Made by a program: the position numbers and the translations under genes
Source of the DNA: Macrothele yani
Lineage: Eukaryota; Arthropoda; Arachnida; Araneae; Macrothelidae
Length of the DNA stretch: 64,000 bases
Direction of reading: 5' to 3'
Assembly: GCA_039090855.1 (NCBI GenBank)
Contig: CM077023.1
Location: forward strand, 79,645,127 to 79,709,126
Shown here: piece after piece, positions 11,871 through 21,780 of the stretch
Layout of the letters: each line of letters starts with the position of its first letter
Numbering within the stretch: position 1 is the stretch's first letter
The notes under the pieces: generated by a model
What the model saw: only the letters and a program-made list of their open reading frames with translations
The model's database searches: none
What the model was told of the DNA's origin: nothing

Positions 11871-12348
11871 TAAACCAAAAACCTCTTACATGCACTCCAT
11901 CAGCTTATAATTCACGCCCTCCTCCTTGTTGCGCAAGCATCGGGTGTAACTTCCTTTGCATACAGGTGGTCGTCATTCGGTGAGCATTCAGTGTTTTACA
12001 ATTCATGAGATGCGTGTGCAGGATACTTCCTTTTCCCTCATCAGTATTTAACGGCGATCCCTGGAGACAACTCTGTACTTTGCCATCAAAGATGATGAAT
12101 TCTGGAACATTAACAAATAGGAAGAAATTATTACAACAGGAACAAGCATAATCGCCCTGAAAGACTTCCAAAGCACAAGGCAATTCCAACGAAAGCGTGA
12201 AATGTTTGCAACGCACACACAAAAAAAAAAACAAAAAAAAAATATAATGCTCGAAAATCTTGTTCTGCTTGTGCACCATTAGTGAAACGACCCAGTGATG
12301 CCATCAGAGACTTTTCTGAAGTTTTATGTATGTGAAAGGAAGCATGCA
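11871..12348. other. unassigned sequence
   Basis: Contains an A-rich tract (12218-12241). No gene or repeat family recognised. Confidence 0.45.
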
Positions 12349-13511
12349 TATTGAAGTAGCAAATTATTAGGAACACCCAATGGAAGTCACACACGAGTCA
12401 GTCTTACTTACGTACGCAAATATGACGTTGAGATAGCTCTATAAACAGCTCTCTGGGCAGATACGGAAATATGGGAAAGACTCGTGATTTATGCGACTTT
12501 GAAAGAGGCATAATAATGGCCGCTAGGCAGGCAGATGTAAGCATCTCGTAAACGACAAACTTTCTCGGCTATGAAACAACAACTGTATCAAGGGTGCACA
12601 ATGAGTAGCGTACAAACAACAAAACAAGCAGTCAGAGGTCTTGCAGTGTGCTTAAACGGCTGGTCCATATTCGAGGGCAGTACGCAGTAACAGATGAGCT
12701 CCATTTCGTAAAGTAACTGCGCAGTACAACGTGGTTATCGAGAGAAGAAATCCAGTACACACAGCTCGCCGCACATTGCCGCAAATGGGCTGTAACAGCA
12801 GACGTCTCCTTCGTGTGCCACTCACCTCTGTTAAAAACCGACAAATTCGTCTGCAGTAGGCACTCGAGCACCAAAACGGGACTCTTGAGGAGTGGAAAAA
12901 GGTCGTTTGGTCTGGTGAATCACGTTTTCCGTTAATACACGCCAACAGACAAGCCATAATATGGCGCCAACAGCACGAATCAATGGATCCCAGCTGCCTA
13001 GCTTTAACCGTTCAAGCTAGTTCAGGCGGTGAAATAGTCTGGGGTTTGTTTTCAGGGCGAATGTTGAATTTTTAAATTCCTCTAGAATAGCATTTGAATG
13101 CCACGAGGTATCTTAACATCACTGGAGACCAGGAACACCCGTACATGTACATGGTGTTTCGTGATGGAGATTGCTACTTCTAGAATGATAATGCTCCCGT
13201 ACCACAAGTCCCGGATTGATGCACAGTGGTTCCTGGAACACCATAGTAGCATCGAAGTGCTAAAATGGCCTCCACAGTACACAGATCTCAACCCAATTGA
13301 CCCTATGGGATGAGATTGAGAGTGCATTTTGTAACAGAGATCCTCTCCTAAAGAACATTCATTAATTGACGGTGACGATTACATCCGCTTGGATAACGAT
13401 AACGGCACTTGGTTGAATCCATGCCACATCAAATCAAGACTGTTTTGAAAGCCAAGGGCAGACCAACACGTTATTAGCTTGGTGTTTCTAATAATTTGTT
13501 TCTTCAGTGTA
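12349..13511 (+). pseudogene. Tc1-like element with decayed transposase
   Basis: Inverted termini: left TTGAAGTAGCAAATTATTAG, right (reverse-complemented) CTGAAGAAACAAATTATTAG, next to TA dinucleotides. The transposase starts near 12474 (MGKTRDLCDFERG, the usual Tc1 N-terminus) and accumulates at least eight stops or frameshifts. The first catalytic block reads VWSGESRF (D to G). Near 13290 DLNPIDPMG has lost the EHLWD context. About 1.16 kb, a normal Tc1 length. Confidence 0.82.
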
Positions 13512-14230
13512 TATGTGGCTAATTAGTAAGGAGAACCTGAGTCCCTTTTTCTTATTTCCCCCTTTTTTTCTTCTTTTAAAAGTAAAGCAGAAAACCACTA
13601 CGTGTTTCTCATGAACACTGGGACTTCATCCGAGATATTCGACAAAGTGTGCTTTGGATTGAAGAGCCAAGATTACAGTCATGGCAATTAATCAGTTGGG
13701 GTTTATAAAAAGACGAATTTAGGTATTGTCGGAAAATATTACATGCGAACTTCAATTAAATATGACAGCATTGGGTTGTTTTGAATTATTCGGCAGTATC
13801 TAAAGATAACAGTTTCCACTTGATTGATGAAACTCTCATTGTGTCTATTTCCCCACAAAAGGTTATCTATCATACCTTTTGTTTTAGAAAACCTAATGAG
13901 AAAAGGATTCATTTACATTGAAAAATGATTACCAACACAACCATACAGAGGGCACAATGAAAACGAACTCAAAATATACAGGGTGTGAAAGCCATATGTG
14001 CAAGCTGTGGCCATATCTCAGTACTAATCTGAATATCGCAGAAATTGTTGATTTTTTTGAAAATGAAAAAGGATACGAAGTATCCAGAATCACAGCAGAA
14101 ATTCAGAATAGTTATTGAAATGTTTGGAATAATATGCCATTCTATGTTTTTATCTAAACGGGACTTACCATTAGTAAGAGGATTGTAGCAAACCTTGAAG
14201 TAACCGACACCTCTACATTTACTTTGGACT
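13512..14230. other. unassigned AT-rich sequence
   Basis: No recognised gene or repeat. A 66-codon frame at 13918-14118 has no known domain. Confidence 0.45.
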
Positions 14231-14815
14231 ACAAATATCAACCGGAGACTAATCGGAGAAAAATAAATAAGAGTAAAATACTTGGTTGGAGATCATTTGG
14301 AAGAAACAGTACAGTTTTCAAGAGCAATTTATCATTATGACTTTAAAAATAAAGAGTTTAATCAATGCGTCCTTCCAATTCTTACTTATGGAGCAGAGAC
14401 ATGTATTTAAACTAAAAAAGACATACAGAGACTGCGGACAACTCACAGAGGTACAGAAAGATGCATGCCTGATATAACCAGAAAAGACAAGAAGAGCAAC
14501 TCATGAATCAAGAACCTGACAGCAGTTGATGACATTGTGATCAAGATAAAATCCTTGAAATGGAAATAGTGTAGACATATTGCTAAAAGAATTGACCAGC
14601 GTTGAACAACTAAAATACTAGACGGGATTCCAAGGGACAGGAAAAGACCCAGAAGGAGAGCATGTGGGATGAAATTCAAAAGCATTTTCAGAGTGACATG
14701 GACGAGACTGGCTCAAGACAGGAAGTTATGGAAGAAACTTGGGGAGTCCTTCAGCTAGCAGTGGCTGAAGATCTCCTCAATAATGGTTGATAATGATGAT
14801 GAAGAAGATTGCACC
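14231..14815 (+). mobile_element. RTE-type LINE, 3' fragment
   Basis: 5'-truncated relic of the RTE family that is better preserved at 21781-23345. Recognisable stretches are KLGWRSFGRNSTVFKSN, CVLPILTYGAET, the basic PRDRKRPRR-like motif and VTWTRLAQDRKLWKKLGESF, with several stops. It ends with the family signature TTGATAATGATGATGAAGAA, a trinucleotide-type RTE tail. Confidence 0.85.
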
Positions 14816-14834
14816 TTTGTTATCAAAACATTAT

Positions 14835-15400
14835 AATCATACTCCATGTTGCCTCCCAGCTAGGCGAGTCGCAAGAGGCGTTGATTTCTAGTTGATCATC
14901 CCGTTTCGGCATGAGTTCGAGTCTCCGGCAAGGTATGGGTGGCGTGCTTGTCATACGGAGGGGGCCGCGGGTGGCCTAGTGGTCAGCGTTTGTGATTGCC
15001 ATGGAGATAACCTCAGGTTCAATCCTGGGCAGGTACGAACGCTCGAGCCACTAAATACCCGCAGTGCGTCGGATGGGCACGTTAAGCCGTCGGACCCCGG
15101 GTACTGGACCCCCGGTAATAAATAAGGCCGTCTTCCTCCCCTTTCTACCTCGCTTCCGTGTCACTTTCCTATCGGGCACTCTAGCCCAAATCTCCTAGCT
15201 TCCTATTTTTAAGGGTTGTTTAAGACCTGGGGTCAGACACTCCCTTCCTAAAATCCTCTACATATGATCTGATCTGATCTGTCATACGGAGCTGGTTTTA
15301 CCTCTTCTCTGGAGCTATTGACCCTTTGTTAGAAACAGGAAACTCATTATAACATTTAGATGCTCATGGGGGACGTTAAACCAAGAAACGAAAGAACACA
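14835..15400 (+). mobile_element. old SINE, interrupted by a second SINE
   Basis: tRNA-like head with degenerate box B (GAGTTCGAGTCTCC), body GGTATGGGTGGCGTGCTTGTC, then a break at 14960. It resumes at 15281 with GAGCTGGTTTTACC and ends GGGGGACGTTAAACCAAGAA, an older variant of the GTCGTTAAACC family tail. Confidence 0.65.
14961..15280 (+). mobile_element. tRNA-derived SINE of a second family (SINE-B), 320 bp
   Basis: Exact 11-bp target duplication GTCATACGGAG (14950-14960 and 15281-15291). The head GGGCCGCGGGTGGCCTAGTG contains box A (TGGCCTAGTGG), and box B is GGTTCAATCC near 15017. A long unrelated body follows (GTCGGACCCCGGGTACTGGA). The 3' end is a (TGATC)n repeat at 15265-15280 instead of poly(A). 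The clean duplication suggests a fairly young insertion into an older SINE. Confidence 0.9.
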
Positions 15401-16111
15401 AAGCCTATGTTGATACAGAGTTCGTCTGTAATGTATGTACACGCATGCATAGATTTTTTTATTTACAGCTTGCGACGTATACCTGTAATTTAATCTTCCT
15501 TTGGAGTTCATGTGTTCTCATGTAAATTTGGTTTCTCTCATTAAACGTTTCCTGACTTAACGGCACATTATTTTCCCAGACAGGTTTTCGAAGTTAGCAT
15601 CCTGACAGTGGGTTCAGTCAAATGTGAATAAAGATATGAGCAGAAGTTAAGTGTTCAGAGATAGGAGAGAGCTATATTGAAAGTTACGAGAGATAGAGAC
15701 AAGATGTATTCTTTGAGAGGAGTACGATATGCTATGTTTTAGATAAGAGTGATAAGTATTGTACGATTCCAGTTCTGTGGATTATATTTGATGACGGCGA
15801 GCTATAATTTGTCAAACGTGTATTATTACGAAATAATAGTAGAAGTATGTTCATCGTACTGTTTCAAGCGACGTATTATTGATGTGCTGCATACTTGTCG
15901 TGCTTAGGGACATATTAAAAGGACATTGAACTTTGAGGTACCGAAACCTGTGATTTTGAAATCTAGGACTTTGAAGTGTTTTTTACATTGTGTTATTTGG
16001 TTTTTCAGCTTCGACTTCTACACCAAAGATACATATTAGAATACAAGAGCCCTTCAAATTGCTTAATTCATCCAATAACCTTAAACTTTAAAGTTAAAAA
16101 GTATATTATAT
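15401..16111. other. unassigned sequence
   Basis: No family or gene recognised. Ends at the target duplication of the next hAT element. Confidence 0.45.
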
Positions 16112-16848
16112 TCTATAACCAGAGCACATTTAAGAAGACAGGGGGCCCAAGGGCTGGACAGTATTTCGGGCCCCCAGTGTTAGAAGCACATCTAGGATTT
16201 CACTATGGGTGGATGAATAAAAATACACAGGAGAAAACATTCCCAAAATATGATGAGGGAGCCATAAAAATATCCCCGCCGTATTTAAGTGTGTATCCCA
16301 TGATTCATGAACGAATCAGTGGTAGCAAGAAAATTTAAAAATCAGGGGTGTACTGATAGCTCCCGCAACCACCGCTATGCGGGGATGGGGTGGGGGGAGC
16401 ATCATGGTTAAAAGGGCCTCTAGCCTGAGCAGAAAGATTTTACAAAATTTTTTGCTGAAACTTCGTATGAAACTGGTTAAAGAAATAGCCAAGAATTAAG
16501 GCAGCTTTGAATGAAGTATTAAGAAGAAAAGCATTTTTTTTTCTCCGTAAATACGTGTACGTAAAATCTTTAGAAATCCTTTTCATTGCTTTAGTTCATC
16601 AAAATCGGATAACAGGAAAGCAGCTATTCACAAGAACTTGAGACCCCTAGTAATAGCCCTTGCTGTTACAAGGGGCCTCAAGTTCACAGCCCTTGCAATA
16701 GTTTCCATGTAGGTATGTTAGCAAGAGAATGCGAAAAAAAGTATCAATTCAATGAGCGAATTTTTATACCAATCAGGATAAGGTGTTATATATTACAGTT
16801 GTTTGCACATAACTATGCATCCTTCCGAATGTAGTGAACTAAAAGGTG

Positions 16849-17028
16849 TGTAACGTACCAGGAGATGTGACGTACCTGCCAGCAGGACGCACACGACATA
16901 AAGGCAGATAGGAATCAGAATAAAACGTCCGCGTAGCTCAATTGGTAGAGTGACTTATTCCGGAATGCGGGGATCCGGGTTCGAATCCTGGCGTGGACAG
17001 AAATGACGGAGAAATTTACTTCGTTATA
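16849..17028 (+). repeat. 5' LTR of TRIM copy 1
   Basis: 180 bp, TGTAACG to CGTTATA, with near-inverted termini (TGTAACG versus TATAACG). The first 78 bp precede the tRNA-like segment and contain two ACGTACC motifs. The last 29 bp are AGAAATGACGGAG to CGTTATA. Confidence 0.88.
16927..16999 (+). tRNA. tRNA-like sequence inside 5' LTR, TRIM copy 1
   Basis: 73 nt with a fully paired 7-bp acceptor stem (GTCCGCG with CGTGGAC, one G-U), discriminator A, D-arm GCTC-AATTGGTA-GAGT, and T-arm CCGGG-TTCGAAT-CCTGG. Box A is TAGCTCAATTGG and box B GGTTCGAATCC. By standard numbering the anticodon would be CCG (Arg) with U33, but the stem does not pair in that register. A shifted 5-bp stem with a 6-nt loop TCCGGA fits better in sister copies. 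It is therefore a tRNA-like Pol III promoter unit, not a credible decoding tRNA. Confidence 0.7.
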
Positions 17029-17029
17029 A

Positions 17030-17041
17030 TGGCTCCCGAAC
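17030..17041 (+). promoter_or_regulatory. putative primer-binding site, TRIM copy 1
   Basis: TGGCTCCCGAAC begins one base after the 5' LTR. Copy 3 reads TGGCGCCCGAAC, the exact complement of the 3' end of animal tRNA-Lys(UUU) through the acceptor stem. This copy differs at one base. Confidence 0.6.
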
Positions 17042-17068
17042 TATCCGGATGACCCCACCGTTCAAAAT

Positions 17069-17103
17069 CTCGCATTGGTGTGATGTTATTTCCACACCGC
17101 GAG
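17069..17103 (+). other. internal hairpin of TRIM copy 1
   Basis: CTCGC and GCGAG enclose GGTGTG and CACACC, giving an 11-bp two-part stem with a 3-nt bulge and a 10-nt loop. It is also present with changes in copy 3. In copy 2 the 5' half is deleted. Candidate RNA structure for packaging or dimerisation (inference). Confidence 0.55.
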
Positions 17104-17160
17104 ATAGGAAAAATAAGAGAATCCTTTCTCCAGCGCTTCGAAAAAAAAAAAAAAAAAAAA

Positions 17161-17176
17161 AATAAGGGGGAGATGA
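17161..17176 (+). promoter_or_regulatory. polypurine tract, TRIM copy 1
   Basis: AATAAGGGGGAGATGA lies directly before the 3' LTR start TGTAACG, the position where plus-strand priming occurs in LTR elements. The same tract precedes the 3' LTR in the other two copies. Confidence 0.65.
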
Positions 17177-17344
17177 TGTAACGTACCAGGAGATGTGACG
17201 TACCTGCCAGCAGGACGCACACGACATAAAGGCAGATAGGAATCAGAATAAAATGTCCGCGTAGCTCAATTGGTAGAGTGACTTATTCCGGAATGAGGGG
17301 ATCCTAGCGTGGACAGAAATGACGGAGAAATTTACTTCGTTATA
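17177..17344 (+). repeat. 3' LTR of TRIM copy 1
   Basis: 168 bp. Matches the 5' LTR except for scattered changes and a 12-bp loss in the tRNA-like part. Confidence 0.88.
17255..17315 (+). tRNA. tRNA-like sequence in 3' LTR, box B deleted
   Basis: 61 nt. Same acceptor and D-arm as its partner, but GGGTTCGAATCC is missing between two ATCC repeats, so the T-arm and box B are gone. It should not be transcribable by Pol III on its own. Confidence 0.6.
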
Positions 17345-18424
17345 AGTGTTCTTCGCTGGAACGAAAAATCAGAGACCTGTGTCATGTTTTATAAAAGAGT
17401 CAAAAGAGTTTTTTTACTATGTAACAAAACATCGTAACATTATGTTAAGTGTGTTTTTTATGTTCCAGAGTAAATAATTTAAGTAGTTTTACGTTTTTTG
17501 TGCTACAGTTCTTAATCGTTTCTTAGTTATTTGCTTACTTAAGTTGTGACGTTTCGTATAAATCGGAAAAGTCATTAGACACTGACAGACGGCAGTTGCA
17601 TGTCATGGGTGTGCAATGGTGAAGCATTTCAAAAAGCAGCCCTTGGTTCTTTAAATTAATAAATTTTGTATAAGATTAACTTTGACGTAAGTATTTTGTG
17701 TAGTAATTTGTACCGGTCACTAGGACAATCATTTTAATTATAACGTACACATTTGTGGTTCACGCAATAAAGTGAACACATTTATATTTTAGGATAAATA
17801 CTCGTAGGTTCCAAAGAATTTGATTTATTAAAACACCCATAAAGCCTAGTTAATAACATGGAAGTTAAAATTTTGAGTAATTGAAAGCTAATGGATTTTC
17901 GCAAAAGGTCCTCGGAAACATTTTTTGCGGGGGCGGGCTCGAGTTTTTCCGGTACGCCACTGGTAGAAATGCATGGTTTAAAAATGGATACCAGTTCAGT
18001 TCTTCTTTAATCCTTCCCTTCCCCAGGGTTCAGCTTATTGAAATTATATCAAAGTAGTGAGGAAAATAATATGATCCAAATATCAAGATTCAAACGAATT
18101 CCTAATGGATGAAAGTTTCCCCCAATTACAGATGTGTACAAGAAAACATCCGTAATTCTTTCGAAAGACTAGAGGATGGCCTGGGGCGACTATATTTTTG
18201 CGGACTCCTCCTAAAAAAGCGGAAAGAAATAGAATTTTTTTTCACGAAGAAGTTTCTTATAGTTTTTGCTGTGCAATCTGCACAAAAAAAAAAAAAAAAA
18301 AACCGTCTGTAGAACTCTGTGTCAATTCTTGAACATCCTGCATAAAATCTGGGGCCCCTTGGAAATGCGGGGCCCGGGGCTACAACACCCCTGGCCTTCT
18401 CATTAAATGGGCTCTGCCTATAAC

Positions 18425-19730
18425 CCTTATTATTCTATAAACTGTAAAAGGGGGTGGGGATTAGATAATAACCATATTACAATATTACGCTACGTACGAG
18501 TTAGTGATAAAATAAACCATATTTCGCTTTGATAAATGCAGGTTCAAAGACTAGCAATGCGAAATAACAGAGGTTTGATGAAAATGCAGCACGGAATCAG
18601 TATTTAAAGAAAACCCATAGAGCATGTCATTTTAAAAATTTGAAATTTCATTTATTCACGTGAAAAATAACTGTGCTGTTCTTCGTATTCTTAAGGTTTC
18701 CATGTCTTCAATTTTCACTGCCAAAGCTGGATATTCCTGACGGATTTTTCAAATTCATTTTTACCGCAGTGCTTTGCGAACCTATTATTCCAGAAGAGAC
18801 TGGTCTTCGATTGTGCGTTCTCGTAAATATAGCATGCGATTATGATTAATAGGCATACATGCATGTCTAAATGCACACACACAAGCACACACGTATACAG
18901 TACATATATGTAGACATACAGTACATGCGTGTCTATGTTTTCGACAAACATCACAGTGAAAGAAACATTCTCAGTTCCTTCATGCAACAATTCTATGAAT
19001 AAATAAACGCAGGCAACTCGATAAATAAATGAATGATAAGACTTCATAAATAAATAAGTAAAATATACTTTCTTCATCTGCTGTTTAACACGCGGTTACT
19101 TTTTATTCTAGGCATGCTTAAAACCCATTTTCTGCGTAGAACTTGTAAGATTCTTCGTGCATTGGAACGCCACAAGGAAACAGGCATCACTAGAGAATTT
19201 CCTAGATACAAAAATATAAAACATGAGAACACCGCAACTGAATATGCATAATTAGCGAATATCTTAGACCCAAAAGCAAAAATGTATACTAATTTTTACA
19301 TAATACGTGCATAACATTTTAAATGTACGGTAACGATGCCACTTTTATGCACAACATTTTCATATTACAAAAACAGAATGCTCAGGGGTCTCGAGGCATG
19401 TACTCCAGATACTTAAGCCATATCGCATAACCAACAAAGCGTTAGAGCCAAATATCACATTGTTCCACATATAAGAATTATTTTATGTCATTTTCAGTCG
19501 CTGTAAGCTGAAAAAATTGTGGTAACATTTTTCGACATCGTATCTTAGCTTCGCTCATTTATTGGCCTTAGCACTGCGGCCCTAGGCAAAGACCGACTTG
19601 GCGGTCCCTAATAACTGCATTTTTGATTGAAAAAAATCGATAGTATCCTGGACTTTTTGTAGGTAATTTGTGCTATGTATCTTTCGCATGCTAAGATCTG
19701 GGGGGGGTGAAATAAAACGAGTGATTCGAT
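18425..19730. other. unassigned sequence
   Basis: Contains a CA/TA-rich patch (18870-18930) and a G-run at 19700. A GCGGCCCTAGGCA motif near 19580 recurs at 25160, possibly old DNA-transposon ends. No gene recognised. Confidence 0.4.
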
Positions 19731-19832
19731 AGTATACATTTATTTACGTACAACACGTAGTATACATTTATACATTTATTTACGTACAACACGTAGTATA
19801 CAGTAGTATACATTAATTTACGTACAACGCGT
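19731..19832 (+). repeat. tandem repeat, about 28-38 bp units, three copies
   Basis: Units begin AGTATACATTTAT or AGTATACAGTAGTATAC and end TTTACGTACAACACGT or TTTACGTACAACGCGT. Units two and three carry short internal duplications of the ATACATT part. Confidence 0.85.
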
Positions 19833-19989
19833 CACTCACGATCACGCCCGTCCACGGTCTGAAACGTAAGTGGGATTACATCATAACAACAAACAATAAG
19901 GTATACTAATTCCTGACATTGAGCAGTACTTAGGTAGGTGGATTAAAGAATGTTATTGTCGTAAAACCAACGAAAGAAGGTATGTGAGT

Positions 19990-20975
19990 CAGAGTTGGAA
20001 ACGGGTCAAAAATTTTGGACCCGGATCTGGCCGTCACGTAATTGGACCTGACCCGGACAAATCTTCTTTGAACTACAAATTCGAATGCATCATCATCATC
20101 ATTACCATCATCAGTGTCAATCCACTGCTGGATGAAGGTCTCCCCAAGTTTCTTAAAAAAACAGACTGTCTTGGGTCAGTCTCCTCCATCCACCCATCTC
20201 CCACGTGGTCTTCTGGGTCTTTTCCTGTCCCTTGGAATCCAGTCCACAATTTCGGTCGCTCACCGGTGGTCCGTTCTCTTGGCAATAAGTCCAGCCCATT
20301 GCCATTTCAGGGATTTTACTCTGATCACGGTGTCTTCCACTCTTGTCATTTTTCTTATCAACGAGTTCTTCTTTTTATCTTTCTTGGTTACGCCAAGAAT
20401 GCATCTCTCTAAGCTTCTTTCAGTTGCCTGCAGTCTTTTTATGTCTTTTTTGGTTAAGGTCCACGTCTCTGCTCCGTACGTAAGCACGGGAAGGATGCAT
20501 TCATTAAGCACTTTTTTTTTAAGACATAATGGCATATTGCTCTTAAAAATTGCACTGTTTCTTGTAAAAGCTCTCCAACCAAGTTTTATATCCTCGATTA
20601 ATTTATTCATCATTGTTAACTTTATTTGATACCTACTGTCCAAGGTAAAGGTAGGAATTCGTTATCTCCAGCTTTTTCCCATCAATCGATAAATCTTCAT
20701 TTCTTGTAAAAGCATTGCATTGCAGTTTTGTCTTCTGAAAGTTCATTTTTAATCTCATTTCTTTATCCTTCTTAGCAAGTTCTTGGATCATGCTCTGCAG
20801 CTCTGAAGTACTATTTCAAAGACCTCGGAAGGGCTCTTTGAAATTTTTTTACCCTTTTCGAAAATAAAACGGAAATAAAACCGCTTCGAAATCGGGTCAG
20901 GAACACCGTGACCCGACCCGTTTGACCCGCAAGAAATTGTCGACCCGATGACCCGTTGACCCGTTTCTATCTCTG
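19990..20975. mobile_element. non-autonomous hAT element (family N4), host to an RTE
   Basis: Exact 8-bp duplication ATGTGAGT (19982-19989 and 20976-20983). Termini are CAGAGTTGGAAACGGGTCA (left) and, reverse-complemented, CAGAGATAGAAACGGGTCA (right). The ends are rich in repeated ACGGGTC/GACCCG motifs. Own sequence is about 100 bp left and 160 bp right; the rest is an inserted RTE. The 25407-31860 element is the same family in the opposite orientation. Confidence 0.9.
20088..20812 (-). mobile_element. RTE-type LINE 3' fragment nested in hAT N4
   Basis: Minus-strand RTE relic with its 3' trinucleotide tail (ATCATCATCATCATTACCA on the plus strand) at 20088. Readable protein includes KLGWRAFTRNSAIFKSN, CILPVLTYGAETWTLTKKD and LKWQWAGLIAKRTDHR. 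It is 5'-truncated near 20812, inside the segment just after the FADD box. Confidence 0.87.
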
Positions 20976-20983
20976 ATGTGAGT

Positions 20984-21535
20984 CATAAAAGTCAATACTT
21001 ACTAAACTATGGTGGCGGCAATAGTATTTCGACTGTTTAGTTTTTGTAAAACAATATTTATTTTTATTTTTATTATTAATTATTATTTCGATTTAGACGA
21101 ACGTGAGAAACGACCCTGACACCGAAGAAATGTGATGCAGCTACGAAAGTCTATATGCGAATGCGCAAGCTAAAATTTGACCTCAAAGTAGAAAGAAAAG
21201 CTGCATCGCAAGTGTCTTAGTGAGGGGGATTATTAATTTTTGGTTTAGGATATCTGCAAATATACCTCACCGTGCTTTACATCATTTTAAAGCTTTTGTC
21301 AATAGCAGGTAACCTCCAAAATGCATTCGAGAGGAAGCCGAATTTCGCTACGACGCATCGTTTTCATAGCATTAAAAATGCATTTTTGTAATGGCTTTTA
21401 TCCCATTTAGTGTCAGGTTTTCGTAATTTACGGAGATTGCAATGATATATTGTTACGTTTATGTAAAACGTGATGAAATAATGTTCGGCAATAGTTTATT
21501 AAAATGTATTATTGAGTAACAATGAAATTATCTAC
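20984..21535. other. unassigned sequence
   Basis: No recognised element or gene. Confidence 0.45.
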
Positions 21536-21780
21536 TGTTGCGTCACATCATGGGACAGCATTCAAAAATCCGATTTCAACATTGGTTTTGATTACTACCG
21601 TTGCCTATTTCTCCAACTTACTTGCAATGTGAAGTTTTCCCAATGCTGCCTATATAACGTATAGGTATTTGAAAATATAACGTATATGTAACAAGAAATA
21701 GAAGCGAAATTTTGACAAGGGGGAAAGATTTCTATTCAAAACTATAAGAAAGGGTTGCTGTCCCATGATGTGACGCAACA
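21536..21780. repeat. perfect 25-bp inverted repeat pair, MITE candidate, 245 bp
   Basis: TGTTGCGTCACATCATGGGA plus CAGCA at 21536-21560 is exactly reverse-complementary to 21756-21780, around a 195-bp AT-rich spacer with no coding signal. TCTA occurs just outside both arms, with one extra base on the left. It abuts the 5' limit of the RTE to the right. The superfamily cannot be assigned. Confidence 0.7.

Larger units (their letters stand above)
16849..17344 (+). mobile_element. TRIM-like miniature LTR retroelement, copy 1 (tRNA-like in LTRs)
   Basis: Structure: 5' LTR 16849-17028 (180 bp), internal 17029-17176, 3' LTR 17177-17344 (168 bp). LTRs begin TGTAACG and end CGTTATA. One base after the 5' LTR is TGGCTCCCGAAC (17030-17041), a primer-binding-site-like sequence. 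Directly before the 3' LTR is the purine tract AATAAGGGGGAGATGA (17161-17176). Flanks GGTG and AGTG are a 3-of-4 target duplication. It has no coding capacity. The LTRs each hold a tRNA-like sequence, and the 3' LTR lacks 12 bp covering box B. Alternatives such as a tandem SINE dimer are less likely, given PBS, PPT and the flanking repeats in the other two copies. Confidence 0.85.
16343..17962. mobile_element. hAT element nested in N1, itself host to a TRIM
   Basis: Begins CAGGGGTGTACTGATAGC and ends (reverse-complemented) CAGTGGCGTACCGGAAAAAC, the common CAGTGGCGTA hAT terminus. Target copies are TTAAAAAT (16335-16342) and GTAGAAAT (17963-17970), each one change from the empty site GTAAAAAT. 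No transposase is readable. Without the TRIM inside it is about 1.1 kb. A different hAT at 23468-24633 has similar termini and keeps transposase remains. Confidence 0.85.
16120..18416. mobile_element. hAT-type element family N1, second copy, with nested insertion
   Basis: Termini CAGAGCACATTTAAGAAG and, at the other end, TTAAATGGGCTCTG match the 1623-2312 copy. The target duplication is TCTATAAC / CCTATAAC (16112-16119 and 18417-18424, 7 of 8). Its own sequence is 16120-16342 plus 17971-18416. The middle, 16343-17962, is another hAT element. Comparison with the uninterrupted copy shows the insertion point exactly (GTAAAAAT in the empty site near 1845). Confidence 0.9.

Noticed and set aside
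14892..15125. 77-codon frame
   Set aside because: It spans the junction of two SINEs and is not coding.
15976..16338. 120-codon open frame
   Set aside because: Its second half is the left end of the non-coding hAT N1 element, and its first half has no similarity.
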